Origin: Candidatus Levyibacteriota bacterium
GTDB lineage: Bacteria; Patescibacteriota; Microgenomatia; Levybacterales; UBA12049
NCBI GenBank assembly: GCA_016204425.1
Contig: JACQKR010000003.1
Span: 1-21,087, forward strand
DNA length: 21,087 nt
Direction: 5' to 3'
Made by a program: the position numbers and the translations under genes. Position 1 is the stretch's first letter. Every line of letters begins with the position of its first letter. The notes under the pieces are model-generated. The model did no database searches. It was not told the DNA's origin and saw nothing but the letters and a program-made list of their open reading frames with translations. Below are positions 1-6,567 of this stretch, one piece after another.

Positions 1-154
1 CCCTATATACAGGATAATCCTCATCTTCTACGTCTTTCATTAACACATGCTTGACGTACTGAGTAAGAGGAACACCAAACTTGCTTGCTTTTGACTTAAG
101 CAACTCTTGTAATTCCGGTGTGAGATTTACCTTTAATTGAATTGGTGAATTCAT
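1..154 (-). CDS. Ribbon-helix-helix antitoxin-like protein (partial, 3' end outside window)
   Basis: Reading down from an ATG at 154 the frame stays open to the window edge, giving 51 residues that start MNSPIQLKVNLTPELQ. A short beta strand (IQLKVNLT) followed by two helices (PELQELLKSKASKFG, then PLTQYVKHVLMKD) is the pattern of ribbon-helix-helix DNA-binding proteins of the CopG/ParD/RelB type, which usually bind as dimers and repress their own toxin-antitoxin operon. The start is supported by a GAGG Shine-Dalgarno 5 nt upstream and by a near-consensus promoter. A toxin gene would be expected downstream, beyond position 1, and cannot be seen. The fold is inferred from pattern only, so another small RHH regulator is possible. 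Confidence 0.6.
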   Translation of the reverse strand, partial: MNSPIQLKVNLTPELQELLKSKASKFGVPLTQYVKHVLMKDVEDEDYPVYR

Positions 155-174
155 ATATACCTCAATTAGCACTC

Positions 175-203
175 ATTTTATACCTATTTATATTACCTGT
201 CAA
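175..203 (-). promoter_or_regulatory. Sigma70-type promoter of the RHH gene
   Basis: On the minus strand TTGACA (198-203) and TAAAAT (175-180) are separated by 17 bp, a near-perfect vegetative promoter. Transcription would start about 15 nt before the ATG at 154, leaving a short leader with a GAGG ribosome binding site. A 9-mer GAGTGCTAA (166-174), identical to one half of a CIRCE operator, directly follows the -10. Confidence 0.75.
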
Positions 204-280
204 GAATGGACACTTCTTGGTACACTCGCCTCAATTGCTCCCAAAAAGCCAAAGATCGTTCGAATAGACAGGACGTCGGG

Positions 281-310
281 TCACTTCGGCAAGCTCAGTG
301 CAAGCACTAA
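281..310. repeat. Degenerate repeat, copy A (TELxEV type), upstream of the GIY-YIG gene
   Basis: TCACTTCGGCAAGCTCA at 281-297 recurs exactly at 2588-2604. Its reverse complement also resembles 571-591, matching at 16 of 21 positions, in inverted orientation at the 3' end of the GIY-YIG gene. Translated on the minus strand this copy reads ACTELAEV; copy B on the plus strand reads ACTELVND. Repeats that translate as 'TELVEV' are, from general knowledge, widely scattered in some bacterial genomes. What they do is not established here. Confidence 0.6.
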
Positions 311-326
311 TAGAGGAACACTCTTT

Positions 327-623
327 ATGTGGTTTGTTTACATGCTTCTTTGCGATCAGAAAACCTTCTATATCGGTATTTCTGACGACCTCAAAAATAG
401 ACTTACCCAACATAAAAATAAATTAAACATTTCTACAAAAAAGTTTTCTGATCTTAGACTTGTTTATGCTGAGAAATATCCAAGTAAGTTCGAGACAGCT
501 AAAAGAGAACAGCAGCTTAAAGGCTGGTCTCATGCAAAGAAGCAAAAATTAGTTGACGGAATACTTGGAATCAATGCTTGTACTGAGTTGGTGAATGATC
601 TCGTTCGGGAAGGTGTAAGATGA
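327..623 (+). CDS. Small GIY-YIG nuclease-domain protein
   Basis: A 98-residue protein made almost entirely of one GIY-YIG endonuclease fold. Visible are the VYML strand (Y5), the YIG strand (Y15-G17), R25 and H29 of the catalytic helix, and a glutamate (E61) in AKREQQLKGW that matches the metal-binding Glu of the family. Stand-alone members of the UPF0213/YhbQ type are about 80-100 residues; their cellular role is uncertain, with DNA nicking or repair usually proposed. The last 16 residues (from ACTELVND) are encoded by a degenerate repeat that matches, inverted, the repeat just upstream of the gene, so the gene is bracketed by inverted copies. The ATG is preceded by GAGG at a long spacing (11 nt). 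A 9-bp inverted repeat straddles the stop codon. Confidence 0.8.
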   Translation: MWFVYMLLCDQKTFYIGISDDLKNRLTQHKNKLNISTKKFSDLRLVYAEKYPSKFETAKREQQLKGWSHAKKQKLVDGILGINACTELVNDLVREGVR

Positions 624-638
624 GCTTGCCCCGAACGA
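571..638 (+). repeat. Degenerate repeat, copy B, with a 9-bp inverted repeat over the stop codon
   Basis: The segment 571-591 matches the reverse complement of copy A (281-310), sharing GCTTGnACTGAG. It is followed by TCGTTCGGG (601-609) and its exact complement CCCGAACGA (630-638), which can form a 9-bp stem around the TGA stop of the GIY-YIG gene at 621-623. There is no T-run after the stem, so an intrinsic terminator is not supported. Confidence 0.5.
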
Positions 639-677
639 AGCTGAGGGGACTTCCCGTAGGTCACAGCTTCTATTAGA

Positions 678-1744
678 TGTCTAGGCCATGATACATACCG
701 TAACAGTTGCTAGATTTTGAAGGGACGGTACAATGGCTCGTACATGCGAGCGTACCAGATTCTTCCAACCCAGCAAATCCGTACTGCAGCCCTGTCGAAA
801 GCGGCACTGAAGCGGTTGACATGGATTGACTGGTACCACACACATGGTAAGAAGGTGCGAGCTACCTGCAGACACTTTAGTCTCTCTTTTGAGACGTTCT
901 ACCTCTGGAAGAAGCGGTTTGATGAAAAGGGATTGGGAGGACTTGAGGATGATACCAAGACACGACGACCACAGAAGCTTCGACAGATGACAATACCACA
1001 ACTGGTAATTGACCGGATTGTAGCAATCCGTAGTGATGATCCTGAGAAGTCAAAGTATGAGATTCAAGCAGAGCTAAAAGATGATGGTATGCATGTCGGC
1101 TACAATACGATTCAAAAAGTGATTAACAGAAATCCAAAGCTAAAAAATCTCCAGCACAAAAAGAAAGTGAAGAAAAAACGGCACTATCAAATTGCTCGAA
1201 TCAAGGCTGCTAAGGAACTGAGAGACAAAACCCTTGGTTCGTTGGTGCAGGTAGACACACAATACTTCTCAATCCTTGGAGCACGATACTTCATCTTCTC
1301 AGCAATTGATTGCAAGAGCAGGTTTGGATTCATCTACCCTTACCTGACTATCTCTTCTGCATCAGCCAGAGATTTTGTGAAGAAAGTACGAGCGTATTTC
1401 CCCTTTCCCATTCAAGCAATCCAGACTGACAATGGTAGTGAGTGTCTCCTGCAATTTCATCAAGAAATTACCTCATGGGGCATTCCTCATTACTTCTCTG
1501 ACCCGTACTGCCCGAAACAGAACGGGAGAGTTGAGAGATTCCATCAAACCGTTGAGTATGAATACATGAATTACCAGCCTCTCCTTCCGTACCTTACTGA
1601 TTTCCAAAAGCAATGTCTTGCATTCAACCGAAAGTACAACTACCAACGATATCATGCAGCCATCGGATACCAGAGACCGGGAGACTATGTTATGCTCTTA
1701 CTTAAACAAGAAAGGAGTGTTACGTAATGTATATGGCCAGGACA
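678..1744 (+). mobile_element. IS481-family insertion sequence, apparently intact
   Basis: A 1067-bp element with imperfect terminal inverted repeats: TGTCTAGGCCATGATACAT at 678-696 and, on the other strand, TGTCCTGGCCATATACAT ending at 1744. They match at 16 of 18 aligned bases with one gap. Ends beginning TGT and a length near 1.1 kb fit the IS481 family. The flanks read TTAGA (673-677) and CTAGA (1745-1749), a possible 5-bp target duplication with one mismatch. It carries one full-length DDE transposase gene and lies between the GIY-YIG gene and an unrecognised gene. Confidence 0.85.
717..1727 (+). CDS. IS481-type DDE transposase
   Basis: A 336-codon gene that cuts and joins the ends of the surrounding element. 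An N-terminal helix-turn-helix (about residues 30-68, with WIDWYHTHGKK and TFYLWKKRFDEKG) is followed by a linker and an RNase H-fold catalytic core. The acidic triad is visible: D180 in VQVDTQYF, D238 in QTDNGSE and E273 in NGRVERFH, giving the D-D-35-E spacing of the IS481/IS3 group. The first possible start is TTG at 717; the in-frame ATG at 744 (MRAYQILPTQ) is a plausible alternative, and neither has a clear Shine-Dalgarno. No frameshift or internal stop is present, so it could be active. Confidence 0.9.
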   Translation: MKGRYNGSYMRAYQILPTQQIRTAALSKAALKRLTWIDWYHTHGKKVRATCRHFSLSFETFYLWKKRFDEKGLGGLEDDTKTRRPQKLRQMTIPQLVIDRIVAIRSDDPEKSKYEIQAELKDDGMHVGYNTIQKVINRNPKLKNLQHKKKVKKKRHYQIARIKAAKELRDKTLGSLVQVDTQYFSILGARYFIFSAIDCKSRFGFIYPYLTISSASARDFVKKVRAYFPFPIQAIQTDNGSECLLQFHQEITSWGIPHYFSDPYCPKQNGRVERFHQTVEYEYMNYQPLLPYLTDFQKQCLAFNRKYNYQRYHAAIGYQRPGDYVMLLLKQERSVT

Positions 1745-1749
1745 CTAGA

Positions 1750-1778
1750 TTGCTTTATCAGTCTAAAGGTGATAATAT
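1750..1778 (+). promoter_or_regulatory. Candidate promoter at the downstream edge of the IS
   Basis: TTGCTT (1750-1755) and TAATAT (1773-1778) are 17 bp apart; GATAAT at 1771-1776 is an overlapping alternative -10. The hexamer ends 9-11 nt before the ATG at 1788, so the transcript would be leaderless or nearly so. The -35 matches poorly (3 of 6). Confidence 0.4.
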
Positions 1779-1787
1779 CCCTTAAGA

Positions 1788-2474
1788 ATGACAGATAAAG
1801 GGACTCCTACCCCACAAAGCGCACTTATTAGAGAGCCTTCTCTCGTTTCTCCTGATAGCGGTATGATCACTCCCGCTCAATACCTGGATGATCTTTTTGG
1901 AAAAGCTCTTGATCACCAACGACTTACATACCCAGCAATGGGAGTACAAGTGTTTGAAGCGGAACAAGTTCCCAACTGGTACAAAAAGCCAGATCCCACA
2001 TATAGACCTACTAGAGAGGTAAGCGCATTTTATACTGGGCCTTTTGTTGACGTTCCAACAGATCTTACAGGTGGCTTTATAGCTGAAACCCCTGCTGGAT
2101 ATCTGGGAGTTGCACTCCATCGTGGAAACGAACCATTTCAAAATCACACAACATTAAAGCTTGAATATGGGACTGCAAATGAAAGGGAAACCCCTTGGTT
2201 ATTTACTCAAAATCCACCACAAACTCTACTTGACCTTCGAGCAATTCTCTATGCAACAGGGGCACAAACACGTCCCACAGGGCAATTTGAGGTTGATGAA
2301 AATAATCGTTTGGTAGTAAGAGATCCTACAGTTAATTATCCAGGGGTTATTGCTGATGTCTTATCTGAGGAAGGTCAAAGAAAATGGTTGTCCGAAGAAG
2401 GAAAAACAGAAGGAGTTGCTGCAATTCAAAGATTAGTTGATTTAATCGCTCGCCATAGAGTTCTTCCTCGATGA
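1788..2474 (+). CDS. Hypothetical protein, unrecognised
   Basis: A 228-residue reading frame starting MTDKGTPTPQ, with ATG at 1788 and stop TGA at 2472-2474. I do not recognise a family. The protein has no cysteine, no signal peptide and no membrane segment. The N-terminus is proline- and serine-rich, the middle (residues 75-130) alternates glycine and aromatic residues as in a beta-rich domain, and the end (residues 185-228) is predicted helical and charged. Amino-acid composition is normal and long overlapping frames are absent, so it is probably a real soluble protein. It follows the insertion sequence directly with a candidate promoter just upstream and no Shine-Dalgarno. Nothing downstream continues an operon. 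Confidence 0.6.
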   Translation: MTDKGTPTPQSALIREPSLVSPDSGMITPAQYLDDLFGKALDHQRLTYPAMGVQVFEAEQVPNWYKKPDPTYRPTREVSAFYTGPFVDVPTDLTGGFIAETPAGYLGVALHRGNEPFQNHTTLKLEYGTANERETPWLFTQNPPQTLLDLRAILYATGAQTRPTGQFEVDENNRLVVRDPTVNYPGVIADVLSEEGQRKWLSEEGKTEGVAAIQRLVDLIARHRVLPR

Positions 2475-2587
2475 TTCTAATACCCAATGGTAGTTAAGAA
2501 AGAAGTTTAACTAGTTTCAGGCTGTATAATACTTTTCCAAGCCCTCATTGAGGCTAGAAGCTGGTTCCAATTCTGAAAACAGTGGGA

Positions 2588-2604
2588 TCACTTCGGCAAG
2601 CTCA
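2588..2604. repeat. Exact 17-bp copy of the 281-297 repeat
   Basis: TCACTTCGGCAAGCTCA is identical to 281-297. The sequence GTGCAAG that follows the first copy is missing here: the 14-bp terminal inverted repeat of the palindromic element begins at the last base of this copy, which suggests the element inserted into, or replaced part of, this repeat. Confidence 0.6.
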
Positions 2605-2699
2605 TACGACTTACGCACTTTTTGTCATTCCGGGCTTGACCCGGAATCTCATGGGATCCTGAATCAAGTTCAGGATGACAAGGCTTGCGTAAGTCGTAT
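2604..2699. repeat. Composite palindromic element (MITE/BIME-like) with two inner hairpins
   Basis: A 96-bp element bounded by a perfect 14-bp inverted repeat (ATACGACTTACGCA at 2604-2617, complement at 2686-2699). Inside are two hairpins that are diverged inverted copies of one another: ATTCCGGG-CTTGA-CCCGGAAT (2627-2647) and ATCCTGAA-TCAAG-TTCAGGAT (2656-2676). Each has an 8-bp stem and a 5-nt loop, and the two loops are exact complements. The inner units belong to the 'GTCATTCCGGGCTTGACC' type of repeat common in many bacterial genomes. There is no coding capacity. The region 2475-2823 otherwise holds only a TATAAT-like hexamer at 2525-2530 and no convincing gene. Confidence 0.8.
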
Positions 2700-2823
2700 A
2701 AATCCTGATAAACCATATAAAATATTCCTTCCTGATGGACTCAAACTGGCTGCAAACGTATATGGGATGGTTTATCCAAGAGCAGAAGCAACCGTACAAG
2801 CAGGCTATAGCTGATAAGATCAA

Positions 2824-5241
2824 TTAGTCTGCGGGGTATGGTTGGTTGGTGTGGAGCACAGGACGAATTGACTCTATTTTTTCTTCAGGAATAGCTTCTT
2901 CGGTAAGCTTGCCTGATCTTGGAAGTTTTCGAGCAAGCGCTATCGGCAAGACTTCATCCATATGCTCAACGAAATGGAACGTTAAATCCTTGATAACTTC
3001 TTTTGGCAGTTCTTCCATGTCTTTTTTATTATCTTTTGGCAATATGATGGTTTTTAATCCGGCTCTATGTGCTGCAATCACTTTCTCTTTCACGCCTCCT
3101 ATTTCCAGAACTCGACCCCGTAGCGTCACTTCTCCAGTCATACCGACTCTTCTGTTTACTGGAATTTTTGTAAGCGCTGAAAGAATTGCTGTCGTAATCG
3201 CGGCACCTGCCGATGGTCCGTCTTTTGGCACAGCACCCTCAGGAACGTGAACATGGACGTCAATTTTCTGATAAAACTTATCGGAAAGACCGAACTTCTG
3301 CGCGCGCGCCCGAATGTAGGACATCGCTGCTTGGCACGACTCTTTCATCACGTCTCCCAGCTGTCCTGTCAAGATAAGGTTTCCCTTTCCCGGCATGAGT
3401 GCGACCTCTATAAAGAGAATGTCTCCCCCTGCTTCTGTCCAGGCAAGCCCTGTCGACATGCCGACTTCATCCTGTTTTTCTACCATCGTCCCACGGAATT
3501 TAATCGGCCCTAAGTACTTCGGAATGATCTTATCGGTAACAACAATTTTCTCTTTTTCTCCTTCTGCTACCTTCTTTGCTACTTTTCGAAAGACCGCTGC
3601 GATTTTTCTCTCTAAGTTCCGAACGCCTGCTTCCCGTGTATAGTGATGAATGATAAAATTGATTGCAGGATCAGTCACTTCCACTTTTTCCGCGGAGAGA
3701 CCATGGCTTTCCAGTTGTTTTTTTAAAAGAAAGTTTTTGGCAATATGGAACTTCTCATCATGCGTATAGCCGGCAAAATTGATAATCTCCAATCGATCCC
3801 GAAGGGCCGGAGGAATCGTATCTAGTACGTTTGCTGTTGTCACGAACATCACATCTGAGAGGTCAAACGCTACCTCAAGATAGTGATCTGAAAATTCGCT
3901 GTTTTGCTCAGGATCGAGAGCCTCAAGAAGTGCAGAGGACGGGTCCCCTCGGAAATCCGTACCGACTTTGTCTATCTCATCAAGCATGAAGACAGGGTTC
4001 TTCGTTCCTGCGTCTTTAATTCCCTGAATAATCCGTCCCGGCAGTGCGCCAACGTATGTTCTTCTGTGTCCCCGTATTTCTGCCTCGTCTCTGATGCCTC
4101 CAAGTGATACCCGTACAAATTCTCGCCCTAAAGACCGGGCAATAGATTTTCCGATAGATGTCTTCCCTACTCCCGGAGGCCCTGCAAAACAAAGAATCGG
4201 TCCTTTCATTTTCCCCGAAAGCTTGTGGACTGCGAGATATTCGGTCACCCGCTCTTTTACTTTATCCAGACCGTAGTGATCTTCATTAAGAATCTTCTCT
4301 GCCGTCTTTATGTCAACATCGCTTTTGCTGGTAACACTCCAGGGAAGACTCACCAACCAGTCGACATAGTTTCTGATGTAGCCTGCCTCAGGATTGAACT
4401 GATTCATGCTTGCGAGCTTTTTTACTTCTTTCTTGGCTTTCTCTTCTACTTCCTCAGGCATTTTCGATTCTTTGACTTTGAGCATCAGATCTTTAATTTC
4501 ACTTCCCTCTTCCTCGCCAAGCTCTTTCTCTATCGTCTTTAATCGCTCGCGGAGCATCGCTTCTCTTGCCCCTTTTTCGAATCGTTCTTGTGTTTTGGTC
4601 GCGATGCGCTTCTCAAGTTCAAGAACCTTAATCTCTTTTGCGAGCAACTCTGTGAGTTTCTGAAGCCGTTCTTTCACATCAGACATCTCCAAAAGCTCCT
4701 GACGATCAGCCGGCTTTAAATCAAGCGCAGATGCGATAAGATCAGAAAGTTCTGATGGAGAATTTTCTGACATAATGTTCATAAAGACGAGAAAGTCTGC
4801 AGCTTTTCCGTAATTCATTGCCCGGCGGAATTCATTTGTGAGATGGTTGCAGAGTGCCTGTATCTCTGGGGTATTATCCACAACTTCAGGATAATCGACG
4901 ACTTTTGCCATGAAGAAAGAGTCATGCTTCTCAAATGAGAGGATCTTGACGCGAGATAAACCGCGAACCTGTGCATTGATTTCTCCGTCTGCACGGATCA
5001 TTCGTTCAATTCGGGAGAGTGTGCCGATGGTGAAAAGATCATCGACTGTTGGATCATTGAGACGCGCATTTTTCTGCAAGACAAAACACACTATCCTCTC
5101 ATGTTGAAATGAGGATTCCAGTGCGGCAAGACTCTTGGGTCTTCCAAAGGTAAGTACTGAGTCTGTATTCGGGAAAATAATGCCGTCTCGAATGGGGATG
5201 ACTGGTACTATTCGTTCTGTAAGGTTTTCATTCTTTTCCAT
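2824..5241 (-). CDS. lon: ATP-dependent Lon protease
   Basis: An 805-residue homolog of Lon, the cytosolic hexameric AAA+ protease that removes misfolded and short-lived regulatory proteins; length is close to E. coli Lon (784). Domains in order: substrate-binding LON N-domain (about 10-200), helical coiled-coil region (200-300), AAA+ module with Walker A GPPGVGKT (354-361) and Walker B VFMLDE (417-422), and the S16 peptidase domain with catalytic S677 (DGPSAGAA) and K720 (GGVKEK), 43 residues apart as in E. coli. A C-terminal tail of about 30 residues extends past the conserved domain. The ATG at 5241 has no Shine-Dalgarno. The promoter overlaps a degenerate CIRCE-like operator, which suggests heat-shock control. 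It appears monocistronic. Confidence 0.97.
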   Translation of the reverse strand: MEKNENLTERIVPVIPIRDGIIFPNTDSVLTFGRPKSLAALESSFQHERIVCFVLQKNARLNDPTVDDLFTIGTLSRIERMIRADGEINAQVRGLSRVKILSFEKHDSFFMAKVVDYPEVVDNTPEIQALCNHLTNEFRRAMNYGKAADFLVFMNIMSENSPSELSDLIASALDLKPADRQELLEMSDVKERLQKLTELLAKEIKVLELEKRIATKTQERFEKGAREAMLRERLKTIEKELGEEEGSEIKDLMLKVKESKMPEEVEEKAKKEVKKLASMNQFNPEAGYIRNYVDWLVSLPWSVTSKSDVDIKTAEKILNEDHYGLDKVKERVTEYLAVHKLSGKMKGPILCFAGPPGVGKTSIGKSIARSLGREFVRVSLGGIRDEAEIRGHRRTYVGALPGRIIQGIKDAGTKNPVFMLDEIDKVGTDFRGDPSSALLEALDPEQNSEFSDHYLEVAFDLSDVMFVTTANVLDTIPPALRDRLEIINFAGYTHDEKFHIAKNFLLKKQLESHGLSAEKVEVTDPAINFIIHHYTREAGVRNLERKIAAVFRKVAKKVAEGEKEKIVVTDKIIPKYLGPIKFRGTMVEKQDEVGMSTGLAWTEAGGDILFIEVALMPGKGNLILTGQLGDVMKESCQAAMSYIRARAQKFGLSDKFYQKIDVHVHVPEGAVPKDGPSAGAAITTAILSALTKIPVNRRVGMTGEVTLRGRVLEIGGVKEKVIAAHRAGLKTIILPKDNKKDMEELPKEVIKDLTFHFVEHMDEVLPIALARKLPRSGKLTEEAIPEEKIESIRPVLHTNQPYPAD

Positions 5242-5254
5242 AGAATAAAAGATA

Positions 5255-5281
5255 TTAGCACTCTATCACAACATCTGCTAG
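5255..5281 (-). promoter_or_regulatory. Degenerate CIRCE-like (HrcA) operator at lon
   Basis: On the plus strand TTAGCACTC (5255-5263), nine bases, then ATCTGCTAG (5273-5281). The first half is identical to the CIRCE consensus TTAGCACTC-N9-GAGTGCTAA, the spacer is exactly 9, and the second half matches 5 of 9. It lies across the lon -10 and spacer, where a repressor would block RNA polymerase. HrcA binding is inferred from the family consensus; no hrcA gene is in the window. Confidence 0.55.
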
Positions 5282-5288
5282 TTGTCAA
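5260..5288 (-). promoter_or_regulatory. lon promoter
   Basis: On the minus strand TTGACA (5283-5288), a 17-bp spacer and TAGAGT (5260-5265; 4 of 6). The start codon lies 18 nt after the -10, so the leader would be only about 11 nt and has no Shine-Dalgarno. Confidence 0.65.
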
Positions 5289-5298
5289 CCCCGATTTA

Positions 5299-5317
5299 TC
5301 CCGATTAAATCGGGATT
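5299..5317. repeat. Palindrome ATCCCGATT-A-AATCGGGAT upstream of lon
   Basis: A perfect 9-bp inverted repeat around one base, flanked by further CCCGATTTA/TAATCCGGG copies (5290-5326). It lies just upstream of the lon -35. It could be a regulator site or a REP-like repeat; there is no T-run for a terminator. Confidence 0.5.
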
Positions 5318-5427
5318 TAATCCGGGTCAAGATGCTGGGCTGCCGGAGAAACGTCCATCCATTAAAACACGCTTTTTTCTCTGTGTCAATCTATACTCCT
5401 CTTTTTTCAAATTACAAATAAGTACCT

Positions 5428-5469
5428 TCGGCCTGGCGTAGCCCCGCTTAACGGGGCGAAGTGGCATAG
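5428..5469. repeat. Hairpin repeat, copy 1 (GCCCCG-CTTAA-CGGGGC)
   Basis: A 6-bp GC stem (5441-5446 with 5452-5457) followed by GAAGTGGCATAG. The same arrangement, with GCCCCGC-TTA-GCGGGGC then GGAGTGGTATAG, occurs at 19557-19595 in front of the dehydrogenase gene. Two copies more than 14 kb apart indicate a dispersed repeat family. Confidence 0.65.
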
Positions 5470-5473
5470 ACTA

Positions 5474-5501
5474 TTGCAACAGAGATACTATATCCTATAA
5501 T
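5474..5501 (+). promoter_or_regulatory. Candidate promoter upstream of the DUF1003 gene
   Basis: TTGCAA (5474-5479; 4 of 6) and a perfect TATAAT (5496-5501) are 16 bp apart. It would give a leader of about 125 nt to the DUF1003 start, or a short untranslated RNA: GTAAG-CCAA-CTTAC (5506-5519) followed by a T-rich run (5523-5545) could be a weak terminator. Confidence 0.4.
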
Positions 5502-5595
5502 TAGGGTAAGCCAACTTACAAAATTTTCTTTTTTTTATTTTTTTTAAAAATAATCTTACAAATTCTGAAAATAGGCATAACAGAGAAACTTATGG

Positions 5596-5623
5596 TTGAC
5601 AAATGAGCTTATGAGCTTAAAAT
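5596..5623 (+). promoter_or_regulatory. Promoter of the DUF1003 gene, leaderless type
   Basis: TTGACA (5596-5601), a 16-bp spacer and TAAAAT (5618-5623). Only 10 nt separate the -10 from the ATG at 5634, so transcription would start at or within a few nucleotides of the start codon. Confidence 0.65.
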
Positions 5624-5633
5624 GATTATATAG

Positions 5634-6131
5634 ATGACAAAAAATATGCAACAAACAGTAAAAAAAGAAATCTCTCATCCATCCAGTTTACAAGCTAACC
5701 ACTTATTGCAAAATCTTCATTCGTTTGAGGGCCAGCTAGCTGACATTATCACCGCATGGGCAGGAAGCATGTGGTTTGTCTACCTTCACGTTCTGTGGTA
5801 TGGTTTTTGGATTACTGCAAATTTTGGACTCTATGATCCATTTATCAAATCATTTGACCCGTTTCCTTTTGGATTACTCACTATGATCGTCTCCTTAGAG
5901 GCGATTTTTCTTGCGACATTCATCATGATTTCTCAAAATAGACATGCATTGGTTGAGACATTCCGTGAATTTGAAGAGGAACAGGAGCAAAAAGAAGAAG
6001 AAATCCAACAGGAAGAGCTCGAGAAAGATGTCGTTGATATCCAGAAAGATTTAGATGATATTAAACAGGCGATTACCTTTATTCAACAAAAAGTGAGCAA
6101 CGTGGAAAAAAACAAAATCAACCTCTCTTAA
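5634..6131 (+). CDS. DUF1003 family membrane protein
   Basis: A 165-residue protein of the DUF1003 family (function unknown; small inner-membrane proteins). After a short cytosolic N-terminus there are two membrane segments, about residues 45-66 (SMWFVYLHVLWYGFWITANFG) and 79-100 (FGLLTMIVSLEAIFLATFIM). Between them is the family's characteristic loop YDPFIKSFDPFPFG, and after TM2 comes the conserved ISQNRHA. Residues 112-160 form a highly charged coiled coil rich in Glu, Gln and Lys. The ATG at 5634 has no Shine-Dalgarno but sits 10 nt after a -10. It converges with the receiver gene downstream, with 23 bp between the stop codons. Confidence 0.88.
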   Translation: MTKNMQQTVKKEISHPSSLQANHLLQNLHSFEGQLADIITAWAGSMWFVYLHVLWYGFWITANFGLYDPFIKSFDPFPFGLLTMIVSLEAIFLATFIMISQNRHALVETFREFEEEQEQKEEEIQQEELEKDVVDIQKDLDDIKQAITFIQQKVSNVEKNKINLS

Positions 6132-6154
6132 ATTTACTCGTACTGAAAGAATCG

Positions 6155-6523
6155 CTAGATAAATCGTCTTACCGTACTTATTAAATCATCAATATCAAAG
6201 GGTTTAAGCAAGAACCCGTCTGCTCCCGACTCATTTGCAATTTTCTCCGTTTCATTGTTTGCGGACATCATCACAATTGGTATGGACTTCGTTTTGTTGT
6301 CGGTTTTGAGTTTTTTGGCGAGACTACTCCCGTCTTCACCACTGAGCCAAATGTCAAGAAGAATAAGATCTGGCCTTTTTGAGGCAACCTCTGAAATAAA
6401 AGAATCAAATGTGTCAATAACAGCACATGCATACCCTTCTTCTTGTAAAATGACTGTAACGACATCGCAGATTGCGGGATCATCTTCTGCAATAAGGACA
6501 TTTTTGCGCTTTTTATCTGACAT
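6155..6523 (-). CDS. Stand-alone CheY-like response regulator receiver
   Basis: A 122-residue protein consisting of one receiver domain and no output domain. The acidic pocket D14-D15, phosphoacceptor D57 (LILLDIWL), switch residue S87 (MMSANN) and invariant K107 (LLKPF) are all present, so it should accept phosphate from a histidine kinase and act through protein contacts. No kinase is adjacent; the nearest in the window is the GAF kinase at 14280-15446. A TATAAT at 6562-6567 (minus) would give a leader of about 32 nt without a strong Shine-Dalgarno. Confidence 0.93.
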   Translation of the reverse strand: MSDKKRKNVLIAEDDPAICDVVTVILQEEGYACAVIDTFDSFISEVASKRPDLILLDIWLSGEDGSSLAKKLKTDNKTKSIPIVMMSANNETEKIANESGADGFLLKPFDIDDLISTVRRFI

Positions 6524-6561
6524 ATGTATTTACTCGTTCTACTTCGTCTTTTCAGCTTAGT

Positions 6562-6567
6562 ATTATA
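6562..6567 (-). promoter_or_regulatory. -10 element of the receiver gene
   Basis: A perfect TATAAT on the minus strand 38 nt before the ATG. No good -35 is seen at 16-18 bp. Confidence 0.4.

Noticed and set aside
184..192. Second half of a full CIRCE element at the antitoxin promoter
   Set aside because: The bases at the required 9-bp spacing read CTATTTATA and do not resemble GAGTGCTAA, so only a half-site is present.
231..413. A 60-codon minus-strand frame opposite the start of the GIY-YIG gene
   Set aside because: It overlaps a well-supported gene, and part of it is the translation of the repeat (ACTELAEV).
601..638. Intrinsic terminator for the GIY-YIG gene
   Set aside because: The 9-bp stem has a 20-nt loop and no T-run after it, so it is better described as part of the repeat.
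2548..2814. An 88-codon plus-strand reading frame starting at a TTG
   Set aside because: Its middle is only the translation of the palindromic element (the common 'SGLDPES...ILNQVQDD' reading), it has no ribosome binding site and no conserved pattern at either end.
2611..2823. A 70-codon minus-strand frame across the same element
   Set aside because: It reads the same repeat on the other strand and has no recognisable domain.
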